In this document: in pieces, positions 53,472 through 62,798 of the stretch
Position numbering within the stretch: position 1 is the first letter of the stretch
Layout of the letters: every line of letters starts with the position of its first letter
From: Opitutaceae bacterium
GTDB taxonomy: Bacteria; Verrucomicrobiota; Verrucomicrobiia; Opitutales; Opitutaceae
NCBI GenBank assembly: GCA_028280945.1
Contig: JANQKV010000030.1
Coordinates: 1 to 64,000 of the forward strand
Length of the DNA: 64,000 nucleotides
Reading direction: 5' to 3'
Translations under genes and position numbers: made by a program
The notes under the pieces: generated by a model
What the model was told of the DNA's origin: nothing
Database searches by the model: none
What the model saw: the letters and a program-made list of their open reading frames with translations, nothing else

Positions 53472-54179
53472 ATTTGGTTTTTCGGTCAGTTTGCAAAGGT
53501 AATGTCCGTCTTGCTTCTCCTCTAAAAGTGTCGGCTCCCAGTGTGTCGCTCGACAAATTTGGGCTAACGATTCAAAATCGATATGCAACCAATCGAATTC
53601 GACAGAATCTTCGCCTTCACAGTCCATCATAAACGACTGCTGACCGGCTGGTAAACCTGAACCCAGATTCTTCTCTCGGTAAGCGATGTGCTGAGGTTCT
53701 TTGGTCTGCCCCACATCGATGGAGTCGCAAACGATCTGCCCTCCCGAAAGCAACAACCCATGTGCATGCTGCAAGAACTGTGTGAGGCCATCTACACTGC
53801 CAGTCATGCCGATTCCGTTCATCAACATCAAAAGGGTATCAAAGCGCCGCCCCGAATACTGAATTACATCCGCGATCACTACCTTAGTTTGACCGCGATT
53901 CTTCAAAATTTCCTCCATCTCGGGGAGAATGTCCAAGGACGTCACATCACAGCCACGCTCAATGAGTTCCAGCGAGTGTCTTCCTGCAGCGCTCCCAATA
54001 TCAAGGATACTACCGCGACACTCATCCAATGCTCGTCTCTCTATTGCAGGAAAGTGATCTGTATTGAAGAACGCTGCTGCGGGAATTCTTTGCTGAAATC
54101 CATCGTCCCGCCGAATCGTGAATGCGGAATTGCGATTGCCAGAGTGATAATTGAGGAGCGCACGGGAGAATGGATTCAT
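53442..54179 (-). CDS. class I SAM-dependent methyltransferase (cassette gene)
   Basis: This 245-residue protein has the Rossmann methyltransferase motif I ILDIGSAAGRHSLELIERG (about 58-75), a motif near SLDILPEMEEILKNRG, and VIADVIQYSGRRFDTLLMLMNGIGMTG. The cofactor site looks intact. The substrate is not evident, as many small methyltransferases in gene cassettes act on unknown small molecules. Its start is 7 bases after the GTTCGCT box, and its final codons contain the R'' and L'' parts of the attC-like site. The low GC of this gene relative to the chromosome supports acquisition by transfer. Confidence 0.75.
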   Translation of the reverse strand: MNPFSRALLNYHSGNRNSAFTIRRDDGFQQRIPAAAFFNTDHFPAIERRALDECRGSILDIGSAAGRHSLELIERGCDVTSLDILPEMEEILKNRGQTKVVIADVIQYSGRRFDTLLMLMNGIGMTGSVDGLTQFLQHAHGLLLSGGQIVCDSIDVGQTKEPQHIAYREKNLGSGLPAGQQSFMMDCEGEDSVEFDWLHIDFESLAQICRATHWEPTLLEEKQDGHYLCKLTEKPNSEQGSGGNG

Positions 54180-54193
54180 TTTATCTAGCGAAC

Positions 54194-54730
54194 AGTGTTA
54201 TTCACCGGAAAAGTGAATGCGGGATATGGAAGGTCGGAATAGGTGGGGAGCTTCGGGATAAGCTCGGTCAGATCTTTTGAATTTCCCTCCACTCCAGGTG
54301 ATTAACTGAAAGATCGAAAAGGCATCGCTTGTTTTAACCGGCCTGAGTGATGAAAAAAGGCCCCCAAAAGCCCGCATTGAGATGAGCATTTGCCGGTGCA
54401 TTTTGGGTATTGGGCGGAGGTGTTGGATGCTTCCGTCGAAGCACCTAAACAATCTTCATATAGGCGTGCCATCATCGGGTTTTTGAAGTTCTGCAAAACG
54501 GATCACCGGCCCACAACCATCAGTACCGACAAAGAATACTTGATGGCCCGGTAATCGCAAGGTGATCTTGAGCTTGGTGTTAGGGATGGCTTGTGGTGAT
54601 TTTTCAAGACGGCTCGCAGATCGTTGGCTGCCCATTGAAGTAGTCGGCCAGCATTCGGTGACAGCTTTCAGGAGACATGACTTTGGTTAGGGTTTCGACC
54701 ATGCCTCCCAGCCCAAGTGTCGTCTCGAAC
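54194..54730. other. low-content region flanking the cassette array
   Basis: About 540 bases without a convincing gene. Beside the methyltransferase box is a small hairpin (ATTCAC/GTGAAT at 54200-54218) that could be a decayed attC arm. A minus-strand frame of 84 codons ends inside it (54198-54452), but it has no recognisable domain. A second minus-strand frame of 32 codons from an ATG at 54702 ends with TGA at 54604-54606 (start MVETLTKVMSPESCHRML). It is open further upstream but also unrecognised. The region probably holds remnants of older inserted DNA. Confidence 0.35.
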
Positions 54731-55606
54731 TCATGATTCCGGCATTGGTTGCCCTGATTTCAGCGCCGCGGCGAACATCTCGACGCCATACTTTTTGCCG
54801 GTTCCTACCAGCTCTGGTGCGTTTGCCCAGCCCGTTGCTTCAAGAAACGAGCCGAGCGCTTCGGGCCGAATACTCCACAACCAGGGTTCTTTTCCCATTT
54901 TGAGGAGCCACAAAATGAATCCCGTCCGGGGTCCTGCATCAGGCCGACCGTCTTCGCGGGTGGGTATGTAGGTGAAGGCAATTCTGCTTTCACCTGCAAC
55001 TGAAGCGCATTGCTTAAAAAGGTCATGGACCGCATGAGGCATCAGGTATTGCAGCAAGCCTTCCGCAACAAAAACCGTGAGGGCATTTGGGTCCCAGACT
55101 TTGTTTTCGACGAGAACGTCAGTCAGCCTGTGCCGGCCCAGGTCCTCTGCGATGAGGTGGAGGTTTGAAGGTTTTCCCATCTTTTGTATTCCCTTCGCTT
55201 TGAGGGCGGCGGTGGCGGGATGATCGATTTCAAAAAAACCAACGTGGGAGAAATCGGGTGCCAATCTCCATGCCATGGTATCGTAGCCCGCGCCCAGCAA
55301 AAGCACTTGGGATGCTCCTGCGGCGATCGCCATTTTAACTTGTCGTTCGCAGAATGCCTTGCGGTGAGCAAAAGCCTCGAACTGTCCCGGGAGCATCCAG
55401 TCAAAGGCTTCGTAAATGCGAAGCATGCGCGGGGATCGCGACCGGCGCACGGTTTTCACGCCAGCTGCCCCGGAGGCGATCAGTAATTGCGCCGTCGCGT
55501 CGACCATTCCTCGAGGCATCACTCTTTCCAAATCCGGTTTTTCTCCCAGCGTGAGGATATTCAGCGCAACTTTGTAGGCCGTCTTGCTTGGGGTTTTGTC
55601 ATCCAT
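54731..55606 (-). CDS. TIGR00027/LCM-type SAM-dependent methyltransferase
   Basis: The ATG at 55606 is preceded by a strong Shine-Dalgarno sequence (AAAGGAGA, 5-7 bases upstream), so the first ATG at 55630 is not used. The 291-residue protein has VLLLGAGYDTMAWRLAPDFSHVGFFEIDHPATAALKAKGI, with the glycine-rich cofactor loop and acidic residues of the leucine-carboxyl-methyltransferase-like/TIGR00027 family. LTVFVAEGLLQYL is a further conserved segment. Enzymes of this group methylate carboxyl or hydroxyl groups of peptides or small molecules. It has no obvious partner nearby. The consensus ribosome-binding site contrasts with most genes in the window and may signal foreign origin. Confidence 0.8.
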   Translation of the reverse strand: MDDKTPSKTAYKVALNILTLGEKPDLERVMPRGMVDATAQLLIASGAAGVKTVRRSRSPRMLRIYEAFDWMLPGQFEAFAHRKAFCERQVKMAIAAGASQVLLLGAGYDTMAWRLAPDFSHVGFFEIDHPATAALKAKGIQKMGKPSNLHLIAEDLGRHRLTDVLVENKVWDPNALTVFVAEGLLQYLMPHAVHDLFKQCASVAGESRIAFTYIPTREDGRPDAGPRTGFILWLLKMGKEPWLWSIRPEALGSFLEATGWANAPELVGTGKKYGVEMFAAALKSGQPMPES

Positions 55607-55642
55607 GGCATTCTCCTTTGACCACGACACTTCAGCTCAGAG

Positions 55643-55660
55643 ATCCCGTAGCCACGGGAT
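55643..55660. other. 7-bp perfect hairpin between methyltransferase and helicase
   Basis: ATCCCGT (55643-55649) and ACGGGAT (55654-55660) form a 7-bp stem with an AGCC loop. It lies in the gap of nearly 300 bases (55607-55903) between two divergent genes. A U-tract is missing, so a terminator is unlikely. A repeated extragenic element or a regulatory site are options. The rest of the gap shows only a weakly hydrophobic minus-strand frame of about 68 codons. Confidence 0.35.
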
Positions 55661-55903
55661 TTATCCGTGCAGTAGGTTGGGGGCCTGGTGCCTAGCATTC
55701 CGACCAATTCGTTTCAAGCGGATCAAATGGCCGCCACTGCCGTGCAGAGGGCAGCAAAGCCGAGAAGAACCCAAACTCCGCTGATTCTTGCCGTGAGTTG
55801 TTCCCTCCAGGTTTGGGAGGTTGCTTCACACCTTGGTTGAAACCGGGCCGGCACCACAAAGTTTGGTTGTGAGAGCTTGCCCCCGCACGGTCGGTGAGGC
55901 GGG

Positions 55904-58438
55904 ATGCGGGGAATGCCCGATCCCACCACCGAACCGCCGCTGCGCCCCCTGCCGGGACCGTTTGATGCCGATGCGGTGTTGGAACGGTTCCTGGCGGCGA
56001 TGGCGGAGCGCGGACTGGAGCTCTATCCGGAACAGGAGGAGGCCATCCTCGAGCTGTTCGGGGAGAGTAATGTGATTCTGAATACGCCGACCGGTTCGGG
56101 CAAATCGCTGGTTGCGGCCGCGGTGCATTTTCGCGCGCTGTGTGCGGGCGAACAGTCGATTTACACGTGCCCGATCAAGGCGCTGGTGAATGAAAAGTTC
56201 CTGGCCATGTGCCGCGACTACGGTCCGGAAAACGTGGGCATGATGACGGGGGATGCTTCGGTGAATCCGCACGCACCGATCCTGTGTTGCACGGCGGAGA
56301 TCCTGGCCAACATCGCCCTGGCCCGTGGACCGCTGGCGGACTTGCGCTGGGTGGTGATGGATGAGTTTCATTACTACGGCGACCCGGGTCGGGGTCACGC
56401 CTGGCAAACGCCGTTGTTGGCACTGCCGCAGTGCCGGTTTCTGCTGATGTCAGCGACACTGGGGGACACTTCGTTTTTCGAACGTGAGATAACGCGGGTG
56501 ACCGGGGCGCCCTCCGTCACCGTGCGCAGTGACCGCCGGCCGGTGCCGCTGACGTTTGAATACTCCGAGACCCCGCTGGCCGAGCGAGTGGCGCAGTTGG
56601 TGGAGTCCGACAAGGCACCGGTTTATCTGGTGTATTTCACGCAACGGGCGGCTTCGGAGTCGGCGCAGGGTTGGATGAGCCTCAACCTGACCACCAAGGC
56701 GGAGAAGGCGGCCTTGGCCGAAGCGCTCAAGGACGAGAAGTTCAACAGTCCCTACGGCAAGGACATGCGGCGCTGGTTGCGGCACGGGATCGGAGTGCAC
56801 CACGCCGGCTTGTTGCCCAAGTATCGGATCCTGGTGGAGCGATTGGCCCAGCAGGGCCTGCTCAAAATCATCTGCGGCACGGACACGCTGGGTGTAGGGA
56901 TCAACGTTCCGATTCGTACCGTGCTGTTCACCCAGCTGTGGAAATACGATGGCCGCAAGGCGGCGGTATTGTCGGTGCGGGATTTCAGGCAGGTGGCGGG
57001 CCGGGCGGGGCGGCGGGGATTTGATGATGAAGGGCTGGTGGTTGCCCAGGCTCCCGAACACATCATCGAAAACCGGCGGGCGGAAGAGAAAGCCGTCGCG
57101 AATCCGGGGAAGAAAAAGAAAGCAGTGAAGCGGGCGGCGCCTCCCGGGTCGGTCGTTTGGGATGAGAAAACGTTTAACCGGCTGCAGACGGCACCGTGCG
57201 AGGAATTGAATTCCCGTTTCGTGCTGTCGCACGGCACGATGCTGCTGGTGCTGTCACGTTCGGGAGATGGCTGCCGGGCATTGCGCGATCTGGTGGCGAC
57301 TTCGCATGAGACTGACCATCGCAAGGCGCAGTTGCGGCGGCGTGGTTGGCAGTTGTTTCGCGGGCTGTTGGAGCGTGGTATTGTGGAGTGGATTCCGTCG
57401 CAACCCGACGGGCGCAAGTTGCGGGTGAACGTCGAATTGCAGGAGGACTTTTCGCTGCACAATGCCCTGTCGCTCTTCCTCATCGATACTCTGCCGAAAC
57501 TGCCGGCGGATCGACCCGACCATGCCCTGAATGTGCTGACCTTGTGCGAGGCGATCGTCGAGGATCCCGACATCATTTTGCGCAAACAGGTGGACCAGTT
57601 GAAGTCTGAGGCGCTGGTGGAGATGAAGGAGGAGGGTCTGGGTTACGAAGAGCGGATGGACAAGCTGGATGCCATTGAGCATCCCAAACCGCTGCGCGAA
57701 TTTTTGTATGACACGTTCAATGCGTTCGCCGCCGAGCATCCCTGGGTGGACGACGAAAACGTCCGGCCGAAGTCGATCGTCCGGGAGATGTATGAGCGTT
57801 ACGATTCATTTGCCGACTACGTGAAGCGCTACGGCCTGCAGCGCAGTGAGGGGTTGCTGCTCCGGCACCTCAGTCAGACGTGGAAGGTTTTGAGCCAAAC
57901 GGTGCCGCAGGATCAAAAAACGGAGGAGCTTATTGAGCTGGAGACGTATTTCAGGGAACTCATCCGCGGGGTGGATTCGAGCCTGCTGGAGGAGTGGGAG
58001 CGACTGCAGGATCCAAACTTCGTGGCGCCCGATGCCGCCGAAAAGCCCGACCGGCCGGGATTCAGCGACATCACCCGGGACCCGAAGGAGTTCACGCGGT
58101 TGGTCCGATTCGCGGTGCACGGCATCCTGCAGGATGCGATGGCGCGGGACTGGGAGGCGATCGCGGAGCGGATCGGGGCCGGCGCGCGCGAGGTGCAGAC
58201 CGCGTTTGATGCCTACGTGCAGGACCGCGGATGGTTTCGGCTCGACCCGGAGGGGCGGGCGGCAAAACACACGCACATCGATGCGGAAGATGATACTTGG
58301 CGGGTCACTCAGGTGATGGTCGACAGCGATGAGCTCAACGACTGGTCGTTGGAGGTGGAGGTCGATGTGTCGGCGTCGCGTGAAGCGGGGGCAGTCGTGT
58401 TGCGGTGGGGCGGAATGGGTGCGGTCGCGGACGGATAA
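55904..58438 (+). CDS. Ski2-like DEAD/DEAH-box RNA helicase (DUF3516-type)
   Basis: The 844-residue protein carries the helicase core: Walker [13 protein letters not shown] (near 59-69), the [12 protein letters not shown] motif Ia, [12 protein letters not shown] motif II (near 152), SATLGD motif [31 protein letters not shown] and [15 protein letters not shown] motif VI (near 364). The long C-terminal part (430-844) matches the DUF3516-containing bacterial Ski2-like group. Such helicases act on RNA or on RNA/DNA hybrids, and their cellular role in bacteria is not firmly known. The start at 55904 has a GAGG box upstream. An internal Lys-rich linker ([10 protein letters not shown]) sits near residue 405. 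Confidence 0.88.
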   Translation: MRGMPDPTTEPPLRPLPGPFDADAVLERFLAAMAERGLELYPEQEEAILELFGESNVILNTPTGSGKSLVAAAVHFRALCAGEQSIYTCPIKALVNEKFLAMCRDYGPENVGMMTGDASVNPHAPILCCTAEILANIALARGPLADLRWVVMDEFHYYGDPGRGHAWQTPLLALPQCRFLLMSATLGDTSFFEREITRVTGAPSVTVRSDRRPVPLTFEYSETPLAERVAQLVESDKAPVYLVYFTQRAASESAQGWMSLNLTTKAEKAALAEALKDEKFNSPYGKDMRRWLRHGIGVHHAGLLPKYRILVERLAQQGLLKIICGTDTLGVGINVPIRTVLFTQLWKYDGRKAAVLSVRDFRQVAGRAGRRGFDDEGLVVAQAPEHIIENRRAEEKAVANPGKKKKAVKRAAPPGSVVWDEKTFNRLQTAPCEELNSRFVLSHGTMLLVLSRSGDGCRALRDLVATSHETDHRKAQLRRRGWQLFRGLLERGIVEWIPSQPDGRKLRVNVELQEDFSLHNALSLFLIDTLPKLPADRPDHALNVLTLCEAIVEDPDIILRKQVDQLKSEALVEMKEEGLGYEERMDKLDAIEHPKPLREFLYDTFNAFAAEHPWVDDENVRPKSIVREMYERYDSFADYVKRYGLQRSEGLLLRHLSQTWKVLSQTVPQDQKTEELIELETYFRELIRGVDSSLLEEWERLQDPNFVAPDAAEKPDRPGFSDITRDPKEFTRLVRFAVHGILQDAMARDWEAIAERIGAGAREVQTAFDAYVQDRGWFRLDPEGRAAKHTHIDAEDDTWRVTQVMVDSDELNDWSLEVEVDVSASREAGAVVLRWGGMGAVADG

Positions 58439-58585
58439 TGGGGTCGCGTCGGAACCAGTGAATGCGCTGCGCCAGCAATGCTCTTGTTGCACGACATGAC
58501 CCCTTGGCTGCGAATACCCCCTCAAATACTCCGGGGTAGTGCCTTACTGCCAATCAGGGTGAATCGGTGGTTTCCTTCCCTCAGT

Positions 58586-59716
58586 CTAGTGGGCGGGTAG
58601 ATCGATGCGGCGTCCTTCTCGAGCACTTAGGATGGCAGCATCGAGTATTTCCGTAACCAGCATGTTGTTCTCCAGACTGCTCAGGCTGTTGGGTTCCACG
58701 GCGATCTCTCCACGAATCACCGCTGAGAAATACTCAAACGGGTCATGAAAGGGAGCCGGTCTCGAATCCAGCTTCATCGACTTCTCACGGAAGCCATCGT
58801 AACCCACGGGTGTGCGAATGCGTAATTCGGTGCGGTTGTCTGAATAAATCACTCCGGTCGGACCGTAGATGTGCATGTCCTTTCGGCCGATCGGCCAGTT
58901 CCAGGATGCTTGGATGACAACCTGGGCTTTTTCGTAGGCCAGCAGGATGGTCGCTTCATCGTCGACCTTGGGGTTGTTTTCAGGCTGAAACTGCTGGATT
59001 AGAGCCGTGACCGAAAGGGGGCGCTCGCCGTCCATCAGCCAGGTGGCCAGGTTGGCTCCGTAACAACCGAAATCGGTGACCGCTCCGCCTCCGTTGGCAA
59101 CGGGGTCGAGCAGCCAATCCAGGAATTCCTGGTTTATGCCAAGGTTGGTGGGCCCGCGATGGCCGTCATGAACAACGACCTTTCGAACGTCGCCGACGGT
59201 GCCTTGCTGAAGGAGTTCCTTGGCCTTGTGGTTGGTGGGATACCAGGTGGTTTCGTAGTTGGTCAGGAGATGGATGCCGTGTTTTACCGCCAGGTCTTTC
59301 ATCCGTTCCGCGTGCTCCATGCTCACCGCCAGGGGTTTTTCGACCAACACGTGTATGCCCCGGGGAGCGTAGAATTCCACAACCTCCAGGTGTTCAAAAA
59401 TCGAGCCAAACGCGGTGACCCCGTGGGGGTCGCAGTTTTGCACGAGCAACTCATGCGTCGGGTAAACCATTTCCATCGGAAACCCATGCATGCGGGAATA
59501 TTGCTGGGCCAGGTCCTGGTTGGATTCAACGATGCCGACGATCTCGAAGGCCTCACTGTTCCGTTCACTTTCGAAAATCCAGTGGACATGCGTGTGGGTC
59601 AGTCCGGCTACGGCCAGTCGGGTCTTCTCAGAGGTGTCATCCTGACCGAAGGATGTGGCTGAAAGAAAAACGGTAAGTAACCAGGAATTTCTCCAAACCA
59701 GGCTCGGACAGTTCAT
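58586..59716 (-). CDS. exported Gfo/Idh/MocA-family oxidoreductase-like protein
   Basis: The 376-residue protein begins with a Sec signal (NSWLLTVFLSATSFGQDD). The GFO/IDH/MocA fold follows with RLAVAGLTHTHVHWIF in place of the usual GxGxxG loop. Conserved HVLVEKPLAVSMEHAERMKDLAVKHG (EKP motif), PVANGGGAVTDFGCYGANLATWLM and a C-terminal DPFEYFSAVIRGE region complete it. The nucleotide-binding loop is atypical (GLTHTH) and no Tat motif is seen, so it may have lost the redox role or bind a cofactor differently. It might process sugar derivatives in the periplasm. Divergent from the ABC operon, with a 180-base gap. Confidence 0.8.
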   Translation of the reverse strand: MNCPSLVWRNSWLLTVFLSATSFGQDDTSEKTRLAVAGLTHTHVHWIFESERNSEAFEIVGIVESNQDLAQQYSRMHGFPMEMVYPTHELLVQNCDPHGVTAFGSIFEHLEVVEFYAPRGIHVLVEKPLAVSMEHAERMKDLAVKHGIHLLTNYETTWYPTNHKAKELLQQGTVGDVRKVVVHDGHRGPTNLGINQEFLDWLLDPVANGGGAVTDFGCYGANLATWLMDGERPLSVTALIQQFQPENNPKVDDEATILLAYEKAQVVIQASWNWPIGRKDMHIYGPTGVIYSDNRTELRIRTPVGYDGFREKSMKLDSRPAPFHDPFEYFSAVIRGEIAVEPNSLSSLENNMLVTEILDAAILSAREGRRIDLPAH

Positions 59717-59896
59717 GATTCACTCTAATGAAGCCAGCGCCCGAAGTGTCGAGCCCACAGGATTGATCCTTCGGGGCAGGGGGAGCGGACCGGAAATATT
59801 TTTCAGAAAGTTGTAACCCACAGGGGGTTGGCGGTGTGTTTGAGGGGTAATGACACAAAATTGGGATCGTGAGTTCGAACTTCTGCTGGCCGGCTG

Positions 59897-60835
59897 ATGG
59901 CGGACGCGATCATTGAGACCGAGGGATTGGGGAAATCCTATGGGTCCGCCTGGGCCTTGCGGGATGTTTCCGTGTCGATTCCGCCGGGAACCATTGGACT
60001 GCTCGGACCGAATGGCGCGGGGAAATCGACGTTCCTGAAGTGCCTGCTCAATTTGGAGACACCCACCACCGGCACCGCGCGGGTGCTGGGTCGCAACATC
60101 CGATCAAGTCATCGCGAATCCCGGGAGCGGGTGGGCTATGGTCCGGAGTTGGATGCGCATATTCCGGGCATGATGGGGTGCGAATACGTCGCGCTTTGCG
60201 GACAGCTCTCCGGCTTGCCGTTCCGCCGCGCCCGGCAACGGGCGCACGAGATGCTCGATCTGGTCGGGATGGGGCAGGAGCGCTACCGGTCCATCGACAC
60301 CTACTCGACGGGAATGAAGCAGCGGGCCAAGCTGGCCCAGGCGCTCGTCCATGATCCGGAACTGCTGATTTTGGATGAGCCGACCAACGGTCTGGATGCA
60401 AGCGGCCGCGAATACATTCTGCGGCTGATCGGCAGCCTGCGGCGGGATTTTGGCATCAGTGTGATCATTTCCTCGCACCTGTTGCAGGACGTGGAACGAA
60501 TCTGTGACCGGGTCATGATCGTGGCGAACGGGCGGGTGATTGAGCACGATACCATCGCGAATCTGAAGGCGCGTCGCGAACACGTCATTGAAATCACACC
60601 CCTGAGCGGGAGGGATCGATTGGTGCAGGTGTTGGAGGAAGCCGGTCATGCGGTGGAAACCCTGGCCAACGGACGCCTGCGGATTGCCTCCGATGCCGCG
60701 TCATCGAATTGGGTGTTGGAGTTGATGCAGCAACACGGCCTGCCCCCGGCGCACCTGTCGGCCAGCCCGGATGCTTTGCAGGGACTTTTTCTGCAGGCGC
60801 TGGCGACGGCCAATCAAGGGGGAGGATTGGCGTGA
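59897..60835 (+). CDS. ABC transporter ATPase (first module)
   Basis: The 312-residue cytoplasmic ATPase has Walker A GLLGPNGAGKSTF (near residues 36-48), the YSTGMKQRAKLAQAL signature (C-loop variant), Walker B LLILDEPTNGLD, and SHLLQDVERICDRVMIVANG. Residues 230-312 form the C-terminal regulatory-like extension common in Nod/CcmA-type exporters. It is translationally coupled to the next gene: its stop codon overlaps a GTG start by one base in GTGA at 60832-60835. It begins a four-gene unit with alternating ATPase and membrane genes. Substrate unknown. Confidence 0.9.
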   Translation: MADAIIETEGLGKSYGSAWALRDVSVSIPPGTIGLLGPNGAGKSTFLKCLLNLETPTTGTARVLGRNIRSSHRESRERVGYGPELDAHIPGMMGCEYVALCGQLSGLPFRRARQRAHEMLDLVGMGQERYRSIDTYSTGMKQRAKLAQALVHDPELLILDEPTNGLDASGREYILRLIGSLRRDFGISVIISSHLLQDVERICDRVMIVANGRVIEHDTIANLKARREHVIEITPLSGRDRLVQVLEEAGHAVETLANGRLRIASDAASSNWVLELMQQHGLPPAHLSASPDALQGLFLQALATANQGGGLA

Positions 60836-61827
60836 AACCGCCGGCACTGGATTACGAACGGTGGGACGGTCGGCGCCTTGGGGTGGTGGCGCGGATTTGG
60901 GCGATCTCGTCGGCGGGGCTGCGCCAGCTTTGGGGCTACCGCTTTTTCAAAGTCCTTTTGTTTCTCGCCTGGGTGGGCGGCGTGTTTATCGCGACGACCG
61001 GATTCTTGATTTCCCAAACCTTGGCCGAAGGCGGCTGGCTGGCGGAGTTGGCGATCAAGGGCGGGCCGCGGGCCGAAGCTGTCGTGCGGGCCATCAGCGC
61101 ATTGCTGCTGGTGTATCCCGACCTGCTGGTTACTGGATTCTTCAAGGCGATTTTTTGGGCGCACTCGGAGTTGGCGTTGTTGCTCAACCTGGCCGCCATG
61201 GCGCTACTCGTGCCGCAGTTGATCACGCGCGACCGGGCGAGTCATGCCCTGACAATTTACCTTTCCCGACCGCTGACGGCCCGGGACTACTTGCTGGGCA
61301 AACTGGGGGTGATCATCGGGGTCATTATGCTGTTGTGGACAGGTCCGTTGCTGGGAGGCTGGCTGCTGGCGATGGTGCTTTCGCCCGACGGGGTGTTTTT
61401 CTCTTATTCGCTTGCCGCCCTGGGGGTGGCGCTGGCGTTTAATGCAGTGAGCTTGGTGGTTGTGAGCGCACTGGCGTTGGGCGTTTCGGCCATTGCCCGC
61501 ACGGCGGCGAAGGCGCGGTTGGCGTGGATCGGTCTGTGGATCGTGATGAGCGGGATAGCGGCCCACGGCACGGTGCTGCCAAGCTGGCTGCGGCACCTGA
61601 GTTTCGTTTCGGACCTGCACCTGTTGCGGGATGAAATCTTTGCGATGCAGACCACGTTGCTGGATGCAGCCGCGGTTGTGCCGTTGCTCAACCCGCGGTT
61701 TGCCGATGACCTGTTGGAGGCGGCCAACCAAGTGGGCACCGACGAACTGGGCGGCGTAATCACCATGCTGGTCATCATGATCGGCGGCGCACTGGCACTG
61801 GTATGGGGAAGGATCAAACCGGAATGA
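60832..61827 (+). CDS. ABC-2-type membrane permease (first module)
   Basis: The start is the GTG at 60832, inside the previous stop, giving 331 residues. The open frame back to 60709 overlaps the ATPase and is rejected. About six hydrophobic helices are evident, including FKVLLFLAWVGGVFIATTGFLI, LLLNLAAMALLVPQLIT and LGVIIGVIMLLWTGPLLGGWLLAMVL, with IYLSRPLTARDYLLGKL, a motif of ABC-2-type permeases. It should pair with the preceding ATPase. The stop overlaps the next ATPase start (61824-61827). Confidence 0.8.
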   Translation: MKPPALDYERWDGRRLGVVARIWAISSAGLRQLWGYRFFKVLLFLAWVGGVFIATTGFLISQTLAEGGWLAELAIKGGPRAEAVVRAISALLLVYPDLLVTGFFKAIFWAHSELALLLNLAAMALLVPQLITRDRASHALTIYLSRPLTARDYLLGKLGVIIGVIMLLWTGPLLGGWLLAMVLSPDGVFFSYSLAALGVALAFNAVSLVVVSALALGVSAIARTAAKARLAWIGLWIVMSGIAAHGTVLPSWLRHLSFVSDLHLLRDEIFAMQTTLLDAAAVVPLLNPRFADDLLEAANQVGTDELGGVITMLVIMIGGALALVWGRIKPE

Positions 61828-62798
61828 AACCGATTGTCGAAGCCACAGAGTTGAGCCGGTTTTATGGCGTGGTGCTGGGACTGAACAACGTGTCGTTTCA
61901 GATCCGGCCGGGTATTACCGGGGTGGTGGGGCCGAACGGGGCGGGTAAGACCACGTTGTTCCGATTGTTGACGGGGCAGATCAAGCCGAGCTTCGGCAAA
62001 CTCAACGTGCTGGGCGGATCACCCTGGCGGGATCCACAGGTGCGGGCCCAATTGGCGTATTGCCCGGAAGACGAAGCGGTGCCGGCTGGAGTCCGGCCGG
62101 AAGTTTGGTTAACCAGCCTGGGCATGATTTCCGGACTGTCCGGGAAGGAGGCGAGGCAGCGGAGTCAAAAAGCGTTGGAGCGGGTGAGGCTGCCGGCCGT
62201 CCATTGGCCCAAACCGGTAACCGCGTTGTCAAAGGGGATGAAACAGCGGGTGAAGCTGGCTCAGTGCCTGTTGCACGAACCGCGGCTGATCATACTCGAC
62301 GAGCCGATGAACGGCCTTGATCCCATGGGCCGGGCGGAGTTCGCGGACGTATTGAAGGATCTCGTGCGGGAGGGGGCCAGCGTGCTCATCTCGAGCCACA
62401 TCCTGCAGGATTTGGAGGCGCTGTGCCGGGAGTTCATTTTACTGCGTTGGGGCCGCATGCCTTCCACCAGCAATGCCCTGGCCAACGCCCGCGACGAGGG
62501 TGCTCCTGCTCAGGCAGATTCCTCCCCGGGTGGCGCCCCTGATCTGCCGGGGCGCTGGCCGCGAGCGACGCGGATCCGATGCGAATCCCCCGATAAACTG
62601 GCCCGGTTCCTGATGGCGAAAGAGCTGCTCCGCGGCTGTGATCTCGAAGACGACGTGCTGGTGGCGCGCTGGCGGGATCCCGGTGCATTTTACCGCAACC
62701 TTCCCGGTTATCTGCTCGAAAGTGGCGTCGCCGTGCACGACGTGCAGGCGGAAGGCTCACAACTGGAAACTGCCCTTGAACCCCCTCCGTTGCCATGA
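61824..62798 (+). CDS. ABC transporter ATPase with C-terminal extension (second module)
   Basis: From the ATG at 61824 the protein has 324 residues. The core has Walker A GVVGPNGAGKTTLF (near 34-47), the signature LSKGMKQRVKLAQCLL, Walker B LIILDEPMNGLDPMG and SSHILQDLEALCREF. After about residue 215 there is an unusual Ala/Pro/Gly-rich linker and a roughly 90-residue domain ending VHDVQAEGSQLETALEPPPLP, which is not part of standard ABC-2 ATPases. It may sense a ligand or partner. Its stop overlaps the following permease ATG by four bases. Confidence 0.85.
   Translation: MKPIVEATELSRFYGVVLGLNNVSFQIRPGITGVVGPNGAGKTTLFRLLTGQIKPSFGKLNVLGGSPWRDPQVRAQLAYCPEDEAVPAGVRPEVWLTSLGMISGLSGKEARQRSQKALERVRLPAVHWPKPVTALSKGMKQRVKLAQCLLHEPRLIILDEPMNGLDPMGRAEFADVLKDLVREGASVLISSHILQDLEALCREFILLRWGRMPSTSNALANARDEGAPAQADSSPGGAPDLPGRWPRATRIRCESPDKLARFLMAKELLRGCDLEDDVLVARWRDPGAFYRNLPGYLLESGVAVHDVQAEGSQLETALEPPPLP

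Larger units (their letters stand above)
52421..54193 (-). other. integron-like gene cassette array (CALIN-like)
   Basis: Three minus-strand genes (methyltransferase, GrpB, exported unknown) lie in a stretch that is AT-richer than the flanks, separated by spacers of about 35-60 bases. Each gene begins right after a GTT-type box: GTTCGCT (54187-54193), GTTGGAC (53416-53422) and GTTGGCT (52819-52825). The methyltransferase 3' end carries AGCGAAC (53465-53471) and the unknown gene's 3' end carries AGCCAAC (52421-52427), exact reverse complements of those genes' own 5' boxes. This is the expected signature of excisable cassettes. GrpB shows only an imperfect match. No integrase gene or attI site is visible in the window. 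Confidence 0.5.

Noticed and set aside
54198..54452. An 84-codon minus-strand frame as a fourth cassette gene
   Set aside because: No domain, no ribosome-binding site and no 5' cassette box matching its own 3' end were found; recorded only as region content.
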